64,000 bases of DNA from Elusimicrobiota bacterium (GTDB lineage: Bacteria > Elusimicrobiota > Elusimicrobia > Elusimicrobiales > UBA9959): the NCBI GenBank assembly GCA_019135865.1, contig JAGVVD010000024.1:1-64000 (forward strand), in the 5' to 3' direction. Positions 48,939-58,199 of the stretch are shown here, piece by piece (positions within the stretch are counted from its first letter, which is position 1; the number at the start of each line of letters is the position of its first letter). A model generated the notes under the pieces. That model saw only the letters and a program-made list of their open reading frames with translations, searched no databases and was not told the origin of the DNA. Made by a program: the position numbers and the translations under genes.

Positions 48939-49531
48939 ACCGCCCCCCCCGTCAGGGAGGCATCCCGCGGAAGCACGATGGAAAGGACGATCTTGACCTG
49001 CACCGAGGTCGGGGTCGCCGGGTTCTTGCCCATTTGCAGACTGGTGATCTTCAGGAAGATCTTGGAATTCTCCATCTCGGCCAGCCAGGCGCCCACCTGC
49101 TCATAGGTGCCGGTGACGCTGGCCCCCCGGGATACCAGTATCAGGGGCCCGGCGTTGCGCTCCTCCTGCTGGGAGAGCGCTTCGAAAGTGAGACCGTGGT
49201 TCTTCGAGGTCGAAGTGAGGATATAGCCCAGCCACTCGTCCTTGTCCTTGGGGAGGGGCATCCTGCGCCGCAGTTCCGTCCTCTGATTCTGAACGTCCAT
49301 GTATTCGGCGTAATGGGCGGATATCACTTTCAACTTGGCGCTTTCGATCCTTCTTTCGCGGAGGCTGTTCGAAGAGGGAGAATAGACTCCGGCGTAGGCG
49401 ATAAGCAGCGCGGGCAGGGCCATGAGCAGCGGTTTCTTGAAGGGAAGGGCTCCTTTTTCGGCGTAGATGACGAGAACGTCGTCACGCATCTCCGTCAGTG
49501 AGTCCTTTATCTTGTTCAGAATGGCTTTCAT
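48935..49531 (-). CDS. PilO-like inner-membrane protein
   Basis: The 198-residue protein has a cytoplasmic N-terminus, one membrane helix (about 34-50, PLLMALPALLIAYAGVY), a coiled-coil segment, and a ferredoxin-like C-terminal domain (GASVTGTYEQVGAWLAEMENSKIF, TSVQVKIVLSIVL). This is the PilO layout. It lies 14 bases after the PilM-PilN fusion. Confidence 0.78.
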   Translation of the reverse strand: MKAILNKIKDSLTEMRDDVLVIYAEKGALPFKKPLLMALPALLIAYAGVYSPSSNSLRERRIESAKLKVISAHYAEYMDVQNQRTELRRRMPLPKDKDEWLGYILTSTSKNHGLTFEALSQQEERNAGPLILVSRGASVTGTYEQVGAWLAEMENSKIFLKITSLQMGKNPATPTSVQVKIVLSIVLPRDASLTGGAV

Positions 49532-49545
49532 GGGGCTGTGCCTGC

Positions 49546-51108
49546 CTATTTGCCCGTCAGTATCACGGTAAAGGGGGTCGCTTCGTCCTCCGGCCCGTCG
49601 ACGGCGGAAAACCCCGCCTTGCCGCCCGAAGCGAGGTCGAACTGGATGGTCCCGGTGGGCGGCTGGAACAGCTTGAGCTCCGGGAGAGTCTTAAGATTCC
49701 TGACATAGAGGTCCACCGCGTTGAACTTCAGCTGTCCCTGCAGCCGGGTGCCGCCGAGCACGGAAAGCTCCTTTTCGGTCCCCGTGTTCTCGCTCACGGG
49801 AAGGTCGTGCCTGTACGAGATGGTCTGCGCCCAGAGCTCGCCCGGGATCGCGTCGCCCAGGGCCTGGAGCTTGGGCGCCAGGACCTCCTTGTCGGAGAAG
49901 ATAGCGCGCAGCATGCGGATCTCGACGCCGCCTTTCTCTATGACGTCCCGGATGGACTCCTCGGTATGGTTCTGGAACTCGGTCACGTCGCCCACCTGGG
50001 ACATGATGGACGAGATCTCGGAATTCAGCACGTAAATGCGCGCGTGATTGATAACCGCGAGCAGGAGGAAGAATGAGGCTATCACCGAGGTGACGGTCCA
50101 GACGTAGCGGGCGATCTTCTGCTCGACCGCGCTGCCGGCCGAAAGCCCCGTCATGTCCAGGCGCACCCTGCCCGGGATGGAGCCGCAGAGGGAGGCGCCG
50201 AGGGCGAAGACCTGGGCCTGCTCCGCCGTTTTCAGCCCCGCGAGGCCGACCGGGCTCCATATCTCGACGGGAACGGGGGACTCCTGGGACGCCATGCCCT
50301 GCCAGGCCTCGACGGAATCGCCGCTGAGCAGGAGCTTCTTGTATTCCTTGCCGCCGGCGTAGCGCGAGACGAACTGGAAAGCGCCTTTCACGTCCAGGCG
50401 CTTGCGCTCGGACAGGGACGAGGAGGAAGAAGCGGAGAAATCCGTTTCCCTGTAAAGCACGGGAAAACCGCCGCTGGAAAGCAGTATGCAGGCGGTCTCC
50501 CCCGAGAAATGGACATAGGCCTTGTCGTCGTGCTCCTTGGGGTCCAGGAACGCGAAAAGGCGCTCCATGGAGCAGGCCGCCATTTCGAGGGAGGCGAGCT
50601 GCAGCCCGGCCTCCGTGAAGACGTTTATCAGGAACTCGACCGTCTTGCGCTGGGTCAGTCCGAAGATGACGCCGAGCTTTTTGCCCTCCTCCAGGGGCGT
50701 GGCGGTGAAATCGTAGATCACTTCCTCGAAAGCCACGGGGATGTATTTCTTCGACTCGATAGGGATGGACTTGGCCCAGTATTTCCTGTCGACGAAAGGC
50801 ATGACGAAATAACGGAGTATGCCGAAATGCTGGGAAAAAGTGACCGTCGCGCGGGTAGTCGCCCACGGCGTCTTCTTGACGGCCTGCTTGAAAGCGGCGA
50901 CCCAGGCGGCCTTCTCGCTGAAGAACTCGTTATTAAGGGAAAGAGGGCGCATGATACCCTCTTTGAAGGAAAAGGAAGTGGGGACCTTCACCAGGTGCTC
51001 GACCTCGGTCTTACCGCCGGCCGGCTTGGACTGGACTATGGTTATGGCGCCGGGCTCGATATAGATGCCCAGCATCCTGGAGTTCTTTGAACCGCTTCCG
51101 CCAATCAT
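49546..51108 (-). CDS. PilM-PilN fusion protein
   Basis: In most bacteria PilM (actin-like, cytoplasmic) and PilN (membrane) are separate and interact. Here one 520-residue chain has a PilM-type ATPase fold (about 11-320: LGIYIEPGAITIV, GDSVEAWQGM), one membrane helix (about 335-356), and a PilN-type coiled coil plus periplasmic domain (about 360-520). This resembles GspL in layout, so the machine could be viewed as type II-like as well. It leads the assembly gene set. Confidence 0.82.
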   Translation of the reverse strand: MIGGSGSKNSRMLGIYIEPGAITIVQSKPAGGKTEVEHLVKVPTSFSFKEGIMRPLSLNNEFFSEKAAWVAAFKQAVKKTPWATTRATVTFSQHFGILRYFVMPFVDRKYWAKSIPIESKKYIPVAFEEVIYDFTATPLEEGKKLGVIFGLTQRKTVEFLINVFTEAGLQLASLEMAACSMERLFAFLDPKEHDDKAYVHFSGETACILLSSGGFPVLYRETDFSASSSSSLSERKRLDVKGAFQFVSRYAGGKEYKKLLLSGDSVEAWQGMASQESPVPVEIWSPVGLAGLKTAEQAQVFALGASLCGSIPGRVRLDMTGLSAGSAVEQKIARYVWTVTSVIASFFLLLAVINHARIYVLNSEISSIMSQVGDVTEFQNHTEESIRDVIEKGGVEIRMLRAIFSDKEVLAPKLQALGDAIPGELWAQTISYRHDLPVSENTGTEKELSVLGGTRLQGQLKFNAVDLYVRNLKTLPELKLFQPPTGTIQFDLASGGKAGFSAVDGPEDEATPFTVILTGK

Positions 51109-51150
51109 ATAGTTAACATGATATTCGTTTTCGCGCCCGTTTTCAACAGG

Positions 51151-52932
51151 TCATTCCCCGCCGCCCATGCGTATTTCGACGATATTCGAGGAGGTTTTCG
51201 AAAGGCGATGGCTCACTTCTATGCGGTCGGACGGAACGCCGTACTTCGCCGAAACGAGGTTCTTGAAGACCAGGTCCGCCCGGTCTTTCGCCAGTCCTTC
51301 CCCTCCTTCGTCGTCGGGGGAGGCGTAACCCGTCAGTTTCAGCATGGAATCGGGATAATGTTTTACGGTATTGGCGACCTGGGCCAGTTTCTTTTCGCTG
51401 TTGGCGGTTATAGCCGAGGTCCCCTGGCGGAAATAGATCTTGTAGATGACCTGACCGATGAACTCGCTCGTTTCGCCCTGCCCGGCGGGTTCCCGCTCAT
51501 CGGGTTCCTCGGCGGGCGCGGGAGCGGCCGCGGGGAGTTTCGCGGCGGCGGCGGGGGCTTTTTTGACCCTGGTCTTCGAAGGTACCGGCTTCTTCAGACC
51601 CGGTTTGCGGGCGGAGGCGGTTTTCGCGGAAGCCGCCGGGCGCACGTCCCGTGCGGGCGAGGCCGCGGGTTTGGCCGCGGCCGTCTCCTCCGGTCCCGGT
51701 TTCACCAGCAGCAGCCGGCGGAGGGAGCTTTCCTTTCCCCGGATATCGTAGGCGGTAAGGGAGAAGAGATAGCGGCCGGACGGATAGGGCTCGCCGAAAA
51801 AGTTCTTTCTGCCGTTCCAGAAACTCTGGTTGAACTGCGGCCCTTCCCCGGCCACTTCCTGCACGAGGAGAAGACTGTCGTCGTTCAGCATCTGGTGGAT
51901 CTGGAACTTCCAGGTGGGTTTCCCGGCGGCCGACTCGAAGACGGACAGTTCGACGAGAGCGCCTTCCCCCTTGCGCACCTCGATGGCGGTGGGGTAGAGA
52001 CCGAGGGAGATCTTGGGTCCCCCGGAGCGCGGATCCTCGTCGGAATCCCTGAGACGGGGCTGGATGTCGGGATTTAGTATCATGACGATCCCGCTGACAT
52101 TGGTCAGTTCGCGCGGGAATTTCACGTCGGCGCCGGTCAGGTTGACGTCGAGACGGGAGGAGGAGAGCCCGCGGGAGACCAGATAGGAATTGAGGGCTAT
52201 GGCCCTCCTTATGTTAAGTATCTGTATATCCCCCCCGACGCTGCCCTCCGGGATGATAAGGCAATTGGTGCGGCCCAGGGTAAAAAGGAGGGCGGCGAGA
52301 TCCCCGAGAATATCCATCGCGGACGACTTGAAAGTAGTGCCCGCGGAGAAGAACTGCGCCGTGTCCAGGGTCACCGCCTTGGGCTGCCCGTCGGCCCCGG
52401 AATAGATCTTGACCCCTTTGACGCGCCCGAGCGCCAGCATCTTGTCCCGCCGCATCTCCGCTATCTTTTCGTTGACCTTCTCGGCCACGAGCGCGCGCCT
52501 GTCCTCCGTGTCTTCCGGCGGCGCGGCGGCGGTTTTAGACGGGGAGGAGGGGCGGGACTCTTCCGTGACGACGCTGGGGGCGGCGGGCCTGGAGACCCGG
52601 ACCGGCCTCACGGGGTTGAGAGCGCTTTCCGAGGGGCCGGCCGTTTCCTCCGGGGCCCCCGGCACGGTGCTCATGCGCAGGGTGATGCGGTTTATATATT
52701 CGTTGGCCAGGGCCTTCTCGGAAGGAGTGCCTTTCATGAGAATGTCCATGAAGCGGTCCATGGCATCGTTGTCCTTCCGCTCGTGGTAAAGGCGTATGGC
52801 CTGCTCCATCGGCCTGCTGACCCCGGGAGGGATCTGGCCCGAGACCTCGGCCTGCGGCGCGGCGAGGACGGCGAGAGAGACGGCCGCCGCCGCGCAAAAA
52901 GCCCCGATCCTGTTCTTTGATCCGCTCATCAT
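51151..52932 (-). CDS. OmpA-family protein with two OmpA-like domains and a FlgD-like domain
   Basis: The 593-residue product has a signal peptide (about 1-32), a helical segment (about 35-95) and a degenerate OmpA-like domain (about 195-285, RTNCLIIPEGSVGG, NIRRAIALNSYLVSRGL). A FlgD-like beta-sandwich (about 300-415, WNGRKNFFGEPYPSGRYLFSLTAYD) and a Lys/Ala/Pro-rich linker follow. The C-terminal OmpA domain (about 495-590) carries LTGYASPDDEGGEGLAKDRADLVF. It would link the outer membrane or pilus base to peptidoglycan. It lies 42 bases upstream of PilM-PilN. Confidence 0.85.
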   Translation of the reverse strand: MMSGSKNRIGAFCAAAAVSLAVLAAPQAEVSGQIPPGVSRPMEQAIRLYHERKDNDAMDRFMDILMKGTPSEKALANEYINRITLRMSTVPGAPEETAGPSESALNPVRPVRVSRPAAPSVVTEESRPSSPSKTAAAPPEDTEDRRALVAEKVNEKIAEMRRDKMLALGRVKGVKIYSGADGQPKAVTLDTAQFFSAGTTFKSSAMDILGDLAALLFTLGRTNCLIIPEGSVGGDIQILNIRRAIALNSYLVSRGLSSSRLDVNLTGADVKFPRELTNVSGIVMILNPDIQPRLRDSDEDPRSGGPKISLGLYPTAIEVRKGEGALVELSVFESAAGKPTWKFQIHQMLNDDSLLLVQEVAGEGPQFNQSFWNGRKNFFGEPYPSGRYLFSLTAYDIRGKESSLRRLLLVKPGPEETAAAKPAASPARDVRPAASAKTASARKPGLKKPVPSKTRVKKAPAAAAKLPAAAPAPAEEPDEREPAGQGETSEFIGQVIYKIYFRQGTSAITANSEKKLAQVANTVKHYPDSMLKLTGYASPDDEGGEGLAKDRADLVFKNLVSAKYGVPSDRIEVSHRLSKTSSNIVEIRMGGGE

Positions 52933-53014
52933 TTCGGCTCCGCGAAAACCTGTTTCCTGTGCGGTATATTAAAACACCGCGGCTTTGCCTAAATATTACG
53001 TTCTTGTTACGCGA

Positions 53015-55624
53015 TTATTGCCCTTCCCGGCGGAGGGCGGCCAGGCGTTCGGCCGCCTTGGCGTTGCCGGGCTCCCGCTGCAGCAGGAGTTCCCAGTGGC
53101 GCGCGGCCTCTTCGGGCTCGCCGGACCTCTCGAGGAGGGCGGCGAGCCCGTAGCGGGCCTCGTTGTGGCCGGGGTCGGCGGCCAGGGTGAGGGCCAGTTC
53201 TTCGCGGGCGCCCTTCATGTCCCCGGAAGCGAACTTGGCCTTGGAGAGGAGGTACCGCGCGCGGGCTTCCCCTCCTTCGCCGTCGAGCAGCCGGTCCGCG
53301 TAGGCCAGGGCTCCTTTGGGGTCCCCGGCCTGGAGAAGGCGCTCCGCTTCCCGGTAGAAGCCCAGCCAGCGCAGGTGCGCGTCGCGGGCCCGGCCCGCCG
53401 CGGCGGCCGCTCCGCGGAGATTGGCTTCCGAGGTCCTGTTGTACGGGTCCAGCCTTACGGCCCGGCCGTAAGCGTCCGCGGCGCCCCTGTGATCGCCCAG
53501 GACGGAGTGAAAATATCCCAGCAGGTTGCGGAAGGAAGGGTCCGCCGGGAAGATCCGGACCGCGCCCGACAGCAGACGGACGGCCTCCGGAGCGTAGACG
53601 GAGGGGTCCGAAGAGTATACTTCGGCCGCGGCATGGTAGGTCTGGCTATTGAGGGGATTTATGAGCGCCGAGAGGCGCAGGCTCCGCGCCGCGTCGGTGA
53701 AAGCGCCGGTCTTCTTCTGGATGATCGCGAGATTGAAGAAGATCTCGTCGTAGCCCGGGTTCGACTTCAGAGCTTCGCCGTAGGCGAGGATCGCGGCCTG
53801 ATAGTCCCCGGTCCGCACATGCGCGTTGCCCAGTTCGTAATTAGTGTTGACTTCCCTGGGCCAGGCGGAGTGGGCGCGCTCCAGCTCGGCCACGGCGGCG
53901 CGTGCATCCCCCCTGCGCATCAGCTTGGACCCGGAGAAATAGAGCATTTCCCGCCGGAACTGGCCCTGCCAGTAGTAAATGGCCCCGAGGGAGAACAGGA
54001 GAAGGGCCGCCGCGGCCGCGCGGGCGGCCCAGGGACGGCGCCAGGGCGCCGCCACAACGGCGGGATGACCCGAGAGGCGGGACGAGAGCGCGCCCATGAC
54101 CCACCAGAAAGCGAAACCCGGGACAGCGAAGTGGAGGGAGACGTTCAGCAGATTATCCGCAAACATGCCGACGACCCCGGCGGCCAGCGCCGCCGTCCAG
54201 AGCGCGGTCTCGGGCGGCGCGGACCGGAAATGCCGCAGACAGGCGGCGGCCAGAACGGCGGCGGCCAGGAAAAAAGCCGCCAGCCCGGCCAGGCCCGCCT
54301 GGGCCCAGAGCTCGAGCAGTTCGTTATGGGCGTTATTGGCATGAGTGCGCAGGCCCCTCACGCCCTCGTACTCCGCGAGGAGGTTGCCCTGGTAGAAAGG
54401 ATAGAACAGCTCGAAGTTCCCCCAGCCTTTTCCCAGCAGGGGGCTTTCGAGGCCCATCTGCCAGGCTGAAGTCCAGATCAGGACACGCTGGTGAAAAGAA
54501 CCGTAGAGCCGGTCCTTGCTTACGGAGAGCGAGAGGTCTCCGGACGATACTATCCGTCCGGCGCCTTCGGAAAGCCTCTGCGCCAGGCCGGTACCCAGCG
54601 GCGCGGAAGAACTGACGGGCCACAGCGCTGCCAGGCCAAGCGCGAGCGCGGCCAGTACCGCCCCGCGGCGGCCGGCGGCGAGCGCTTTCCTCCGGACCGC
54701 TGGCACCGCGGCGAGGAAGGCCAGGCCCGCCGCCATACCCAGCCAGGAAGAACGGGTGAGGCTCGCCAGGAGCATTCCCTCATAGGAGAGCAGGACGACC
54801 GCGTAAAAGGAACGGGCCGCCGCCGTTCTGGCCTCGAGCCAGCAGACCAGGGCCAGAGGCGCTAAAACCACCACGTACGAAGAGATGAAATTCGGGTTCC
54901 CGAAAGTGGAAACGGAGCGGTTGCCGTAAGGATTGAGCGCCTTGAGCCAGACCAGTTCCACGCCGAAGTATTGCAGGATCCCGTAGACGGAAGCCAGGGC
55001 CCCGGCGGTAAGGGCCAGGTTCAGATAGTCCGACTGCGTCCCCCCCCGTACGGCCCGCCAGGCGGCGGCCAGTCCCGTCAGCCAGAGGAAGCCCCCGTAA
55101 GGGTCCCAGAACCTTTCCCAGAACCCCGTCCCCGGGGACTGGGACCGGAGGAAAGGGAAGAAGGCCCAGGCCCCGCCCCAGACCAGCAGGAGGAACAGGT
55201 AGGGTCCGGTCCTCGTCGGTGGGCCGTCCCCCCAGGGAACCGAGGAGGAAAGCCAGAAGGCGAGACCGCAATTGACAAAAAGGAAGAGAAAAGCCCTCAG
55301 CCCCTCGCTGAAGATCGCCGGCCGGAAGAACGGCTCGTGCATGAAGAACGATCTCGCCCAGGAGATCAGCAGCACCGAAGAGAGGGCGAGCAGCGAGGGC
55401 CAGAGCAGATTGCGCGGGACCCGCCATTCCCCGGCGCGCGCCATCGCGCCCAGACGGGCCAGGAAAGCCGCGACGAGCGCGGCGTTCAGGAGGGCGATCT
55501 GGAGGTAATACGGATTGCGGGTCAGGTCCGTGAAGAACAGGAGCGGCGAGACGAAGAAGGCCAGGGTTAGCGGGAACGTGACGAGTGAACTTTCGCGGCC
55601 CAGGCCCTTCACTTCCGGCTGCAT
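53015..55624 (-). CDS. O-antigen-ligase-family protein with C-terminal TPR repeats
   Basis: The 869-residue protein has about twelve membrane helices (to about residue 560). The Wzy_C region carries GNPNFISSYVVV and the catalytic-loop segment GKGWGNFELFYPFY followed by THANNAHNELLELW. About 300 residues of TPR units (YELGNAHVRTGDYQAAILAYGEAL) close it. The family includes O-antigen ligases and protein O-oligosaccharyltransferases. With a second copy next to the pilus locus, pilin or other protein glycosylation is possible, but unproven. Confidence 0.85.
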   Translation of the reverse strand: MQPEVKGLGRESSLVTFPLTLAFFVSPLLFFTDLTRNPYYLQIALLNAALVAAFLARLGAMARAGEWRVPRNLLWPSLLALSSVLLISWARSFFMHEPFFRPAIFSEGLRAFLFLFVNCGLAFWLSSSVPWGDGPPTRTGPYLFLLLVWGGAWAFFPFLRSQSPGTGFWERFWDPYGGFLWLTGLAAAWRAVRGGTQSDYLNLALTAGALASVYGILQYFGVELVWLKALNPYGNRSVSTFGNPNFISSYVVVLAPLALVCWLEARTAAARSFYAVVLLSYEGMLLASLTRSSWLGMAAGLAFLAAVPAVRRKALAAGRRGAVLAALALGLAALWPVSSSAPLGTGLAQRLSEGAGRIVSSGDLSLSVSKDRLYGSFHQRVLIWTSAWQMGLESPLLGKGWGNFELFYPFYQGNLLAEYEGVRGLRTHANNAHNELLELWAQAGLAGLAAFFLAAAVLAAACLRHFRSAPPETALWTAALAAGVVGMFADNLLNVSLHFAVPGFAFWWVMGALSSRLSGHPAVVAAPWRRPWAARAAAAALLLFSLGAIYYWQGQFRREMLYFSGSKLMRRGDARAAVAELERAHSAWPREVNTNYELGNAHVRTGDYQAAILAYGEALKSNPGYDEIFFNLAIIQKKTGAFTDAARSLRLSALINPLNSQTYHAAAEVYSSDPSVYAPEAVRLLSGAVRIFPADPSFRNLLGYFHSVLGDHRGAADAYGRAVRLDPYNRTSEANLRGAAAAAGRARDAHLRWLGFYREAERLLQAGDPKGALAYADRLLDGEGGEARARYLLSKAKFASGDMKGAREELALTLAADPGHNEARYGLAALLERSGEPEEAARHWELLLQREPGNAKAAERLAALRREGQ

Positions 55625-55631
55625 ACCCTTA

Positions 55632-57995
55632 TCAGGGGGCCTGCCGGCCCGTCAAAGCGCGGTAATTGCGCAGGGCGGGCTCGGAAGCCGGGTCGAGGGC
55701 CAGGGCGGAAGCGAAAGCCTCGACGGCTTTGCCGGGACGGCCGGAAATGTAATACAGATTACCCAGATTGGTATAGGCCTCGGGCGTACCGTGGTCGTGC
55801 CCCTCGACGTGGCACTTCCAGGCGTTGATGTTGTTGAGATACTCGCGCTCGGCCGCGTCGTAGCGGCGGCGCGATATGTATATCTGCGCCTTGCGGTAAT
55901 AGTTGAAGGCGAATACCGGGTCGAGATTCTCGTAAAGGGCGAAACGGGCGAGGGCCTTGTCGAGGGACTCCTGCGCCTCCTTTTCCCTGCCCTGCGCGCG
56001 CAGGTGATCGTGCATCTTCATGTAAAGCAGTCCCACCTGGTGATGCATCTGCACGTAATTGGGGGCGATAGAGCGCACATGCTCGTAGGAATCCATGGCC
56101 CGCTCGTAATCGTCCCTGGGCTCCTCGTTCGCGTCGCCCCATTCCTTCCGGTACTGCTTGGTCATGTTGAAGCGGTCGTTGAAGACGTTGCCGGTGAAGT
56201 AGTAGGGCATTATGAAGTAGGGGTTGAGAGCGTGCACCCGCTGGTAAAAGGAGAGGGCGTCGTCCCAGCGGCCCTGCTTGGAGAAGAATATCGCCATGTT
56301 GTGATAGACGTCGGCCCGGAACCAGCCCCAGAAATACCAGACGGGTCCGAGCGCGGCGGCCATCACCAGGGCGGCGAGGACCGAACGGCCGGTGAAGGCC
56401 ACGCGCAGATAGACCCAGGCCATGTATACGACGCAGGCGAGAAAGACAGCCCAGGCTATGAACCATTGCAGGGAGTCCCCCCCGCTCTGCTGGCCGCGCA
56501 GCGGCCCCTGCAGTTCGGGGAACCAGCGCAGCAGCACATACAGGACCGCTCCCACCGCGGAGACCAGGAGCGCCCTGGCCCCCCAGAGGGCCCAGGACGG
56601 CGCGCCGACGTCCCGCTCCGCCTCCTGGGAAGGGTCCCCTTTGTAGTGGAGCTCCCAGAGCGCCTGGCCGCGGGCGAGGTTGATGATGACCGCGGGCAGC
56701 AGGCCGAGGAAGACCCCGGACGAGACGAAGCGCATGCTCACGTCGACGAAGTTATGGATGAGCATGCCCAGAAGAGCGGTGATATAACCGAGAAGGCTGT
56801 AGGCCGAGGGCGGAGGCCTGGCGCCCTTCAGGTTCTCGGTGAGGGTGCCTAGACCGCGAAGGCCGATGGTCAGAACGAAAGCTATGAGCCAGATATAGAG
56901 GCCGAACCCTATGATGCCGTTATCCATCCACTGCTCGAGGTGCTCGTTCTCCGCGTGGTCCGTCTCGGTATTGTGCTTCCCCTCTATGTGGAAGATCACG
57001 GGCCGCCTGTAGGCCGGGTAGACGACCTTGAAACTGCCCACCCCTATGCCTATCAGCGGCTTGGTCTCCACCATCTCCCAGGTCGAGAGCCAGGTCGCGA
57101 TCCGGAAATTATAAGAGGAGGGATTCCCGAAATGATAGACGACGCCCACGGCCGTGAGCGGGAAAACGGAAGCGATGGCGAGGAACGCCTTCCTGCTGAT
57201 GCGGAGGTTCTCGCGCAGGAAGAAATAGGCGTAGAGGACCACGAAAATGAAAGAGGAGATGCCGAACCCCAGCCAGGCGCCCTTGGTCCTGGTGCCGTAA
57301 AGGCAGAGAAGGTCCAGGGCTATCAGGGGGAGCAGGTATACCGACCGCGTCTTCATGAACTGGGTGACGGCGATCGGCAGCACCAGGACCAGGAAGTTGC
57401 CGAAAAAGTTGGGATTGCCGTAGGTGGAGAACACGCGGTCGGAGAAGGCCCCCCTCCAGATGAAAGGATCGATGCCCGGACCGATATGTTTGGGCGGGAA
57501 CCAGCGCGTGTCTATGAACTGCACCAGCCCGTAAAGGACGGCTACATAGGCCGCGGCCAGCAGGACGCGGGTAAGCCGCTCGAGAGCGGTCTGCCCGAAT
57601 TCGCGTATGACGATGAGCCCCACCGACATATAGAGGAAGTAACGGACGAAATCGTCGACGCTGGGCCCGGGATAGGGGACGCGCAGGAACCCGACGGCTA
57701 TATACGCCAGATAGGCGAAGAAGGGGGCGAGGAACACGAAGTCGGCGCTTTTGAAGGCTTTGCGTCCCTCCAGGAAAAGCAGACCCAGCCACAGACCCAG
57801 CAGGGAGAAGCCGCCCATCTGCAGGAGGGTGATCTTCACCTGAGCGGAATCGTAGGTCCGCAGGTAGAAAGAATCGGAGATCAGGAGGTAGAGGAACGGC
57901 AGCCAGGTCCAGATGGCCCGCCGGGCCTGTTGAACGCCTGGCGCGAACTTGAGGTCCGAGTATTCTTCGTTATTGGCGGAGGTAGTTTTTGCCAT
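55632..57995 (-). CDS. O-antigen-ligase-family protein with C-terminal TPR repeats
   Basis: From the ATG before AKTTSANNEE the product is 787 residues, a paralogue of the gene directly downstream. GNPNFFGNFLVLVLP, GIGVGSFKVVYPAYRR and the histidine-containing loop DHAENEHLEQW mark the ligase domain, and the last 230 residues are TPR-like. The frame upstream runs back over the tRNA-Thr gene and is rejected. It ends 7 bases before the second copy, so the two are co-transcribed. Confidence 0.85.
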   Translation of the reverse strand: MAKTTSANNEEYSDLKFAPGVQQARRAIWTWLPFLYLLISDSFYLRTYDSAQVKITLLQMGGFSLLGLWLGLLFLEGRKAFKSADFVFLAPFFAYLAYIAVGFLRVPYPGPSVDDFVRYFLYMSVGLIVIREFGQTALERLTRVLLAAAYVAVLYGLVQFIDTRWFPPKHIGPGIDPFIWRGAFSDRVFSTYGNPNFFGNFLVLVLPIAVTQFMKTRSVYLLPLIALDLLCLYGTRTKGAWLGFGISSFIFVVLYAYFFLRENLRISRKAFLAIASVFPLTAVGVVYHFGNPSSYNFRIATWLSTWEMVETKPLIGIGVGSFKVVYPAYRRPVIFHIEGKHNTETDHAENEHLEQWMDNGIIGFGLYIWLIAFVLTIGLRGLGTLTENLKGARPPPSAYSLLGYITALLGMLIHNFVDVSMRFVSSGVFLGLLPAVIINLARGQALWELHYKGDPSQEAERDVGAPSWALWGARALLVSAVGAVLYVLLRWFPELQGPLRGQQSGGDSLQWFIAWAVFLACVVYMAWVYLRVAFTGRSVLAALVMAAALGPVWYFWGWFRADVYHNMAIFFSKQGRWDDALSFYQRVHALNPYFIMPYYFTGNVFNDRFNMTKQYRKEWGDANEEPRDDYERAMDSYEHVRSIAPNYVQMHHQVGLLYMKMHDHLRAQGREKEAQESLDKALARFALYENLDPVFAFNYYRKAQIYISRRRYDAAEREYLNNINAWKCHVEGHDHGTPEAYTNLGNLYYISGRPGKAVEAFASALALDPASEPALRNYRALTGRQAP

Positions 57996-58016
57996 CGGGC
58001 GGCCGGACAGATCTTC

Positions 58017-58088
58017 AGCCGAGGATGGGATTTGAACCCACAACCTGTCGCTTACGAAGCGAATGCTCTACCGTTGAGCTACCTCGGC
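58017..58088 (-). tRNA. tRNA-Thr (anticodon CGU)
   Basis: On the minus strand GCCGAGG pairs with CCTCGGC, the D arm is TAGCTCAACGGTAGAGC and the T arm is TGTGGGTTCAAATCCCA. The anticodon loop TTCGTAA carries anticodon CGT, reading ACG threonine codons. The first pair of the anticodon stem is a mismatch (T-C). The discriminator is T and CCA is not encoded. Confidence 0.92.
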
Positions 58089-58096
58089 GCGCTATA

Positions 58097-58125
58097 ATTA
58101 TATAGTAATTGGCGGCAAAACACAA
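58097..58125 (-). promoter_or_regulatory. Promoter of tRNA-Thr
   Basis: On the minus strand a TATAAT (58097-58102) lies 8 bases before the mature tRNA, and TTGTGT (58120-58125) lies 17 bases further upstream, matching sigma-70-type spacing. Confidence 0.65.
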
Positions 58126-58144
58126 AAGGCCCGCCTGGCTTCGC

Positions 58145-58184
58145 AAAAAAAAGCCGCTCCCTCTTCGAGAAGGAGCGGCTTTTT
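58145..58184. terminator. Bidirectional intrinsic terminator after the P-loop gene
   Basis: GCCGCTCC (58153-58160) pairs with GGAGCGGC (58172-58179) around an 11-base loop, and A/T flanks extend the stem. The minus strand has eight T after the stem and the plus strand five. It stands 16 bases past the stop of the P-loop gene on the minus strand. Confidence 0.85.
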
Positions 58185-58199
58185 GGACGGGAAATGCCG

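Noticed and set aside
57996-58043. N-terminal extension of the second O-antigen-ligase-like gene across the tRNA-Thr end
   Set aside because: The extra frame overlaps tRNA-Thr and encodes no conserved residues; the next ATG gives a normal start.
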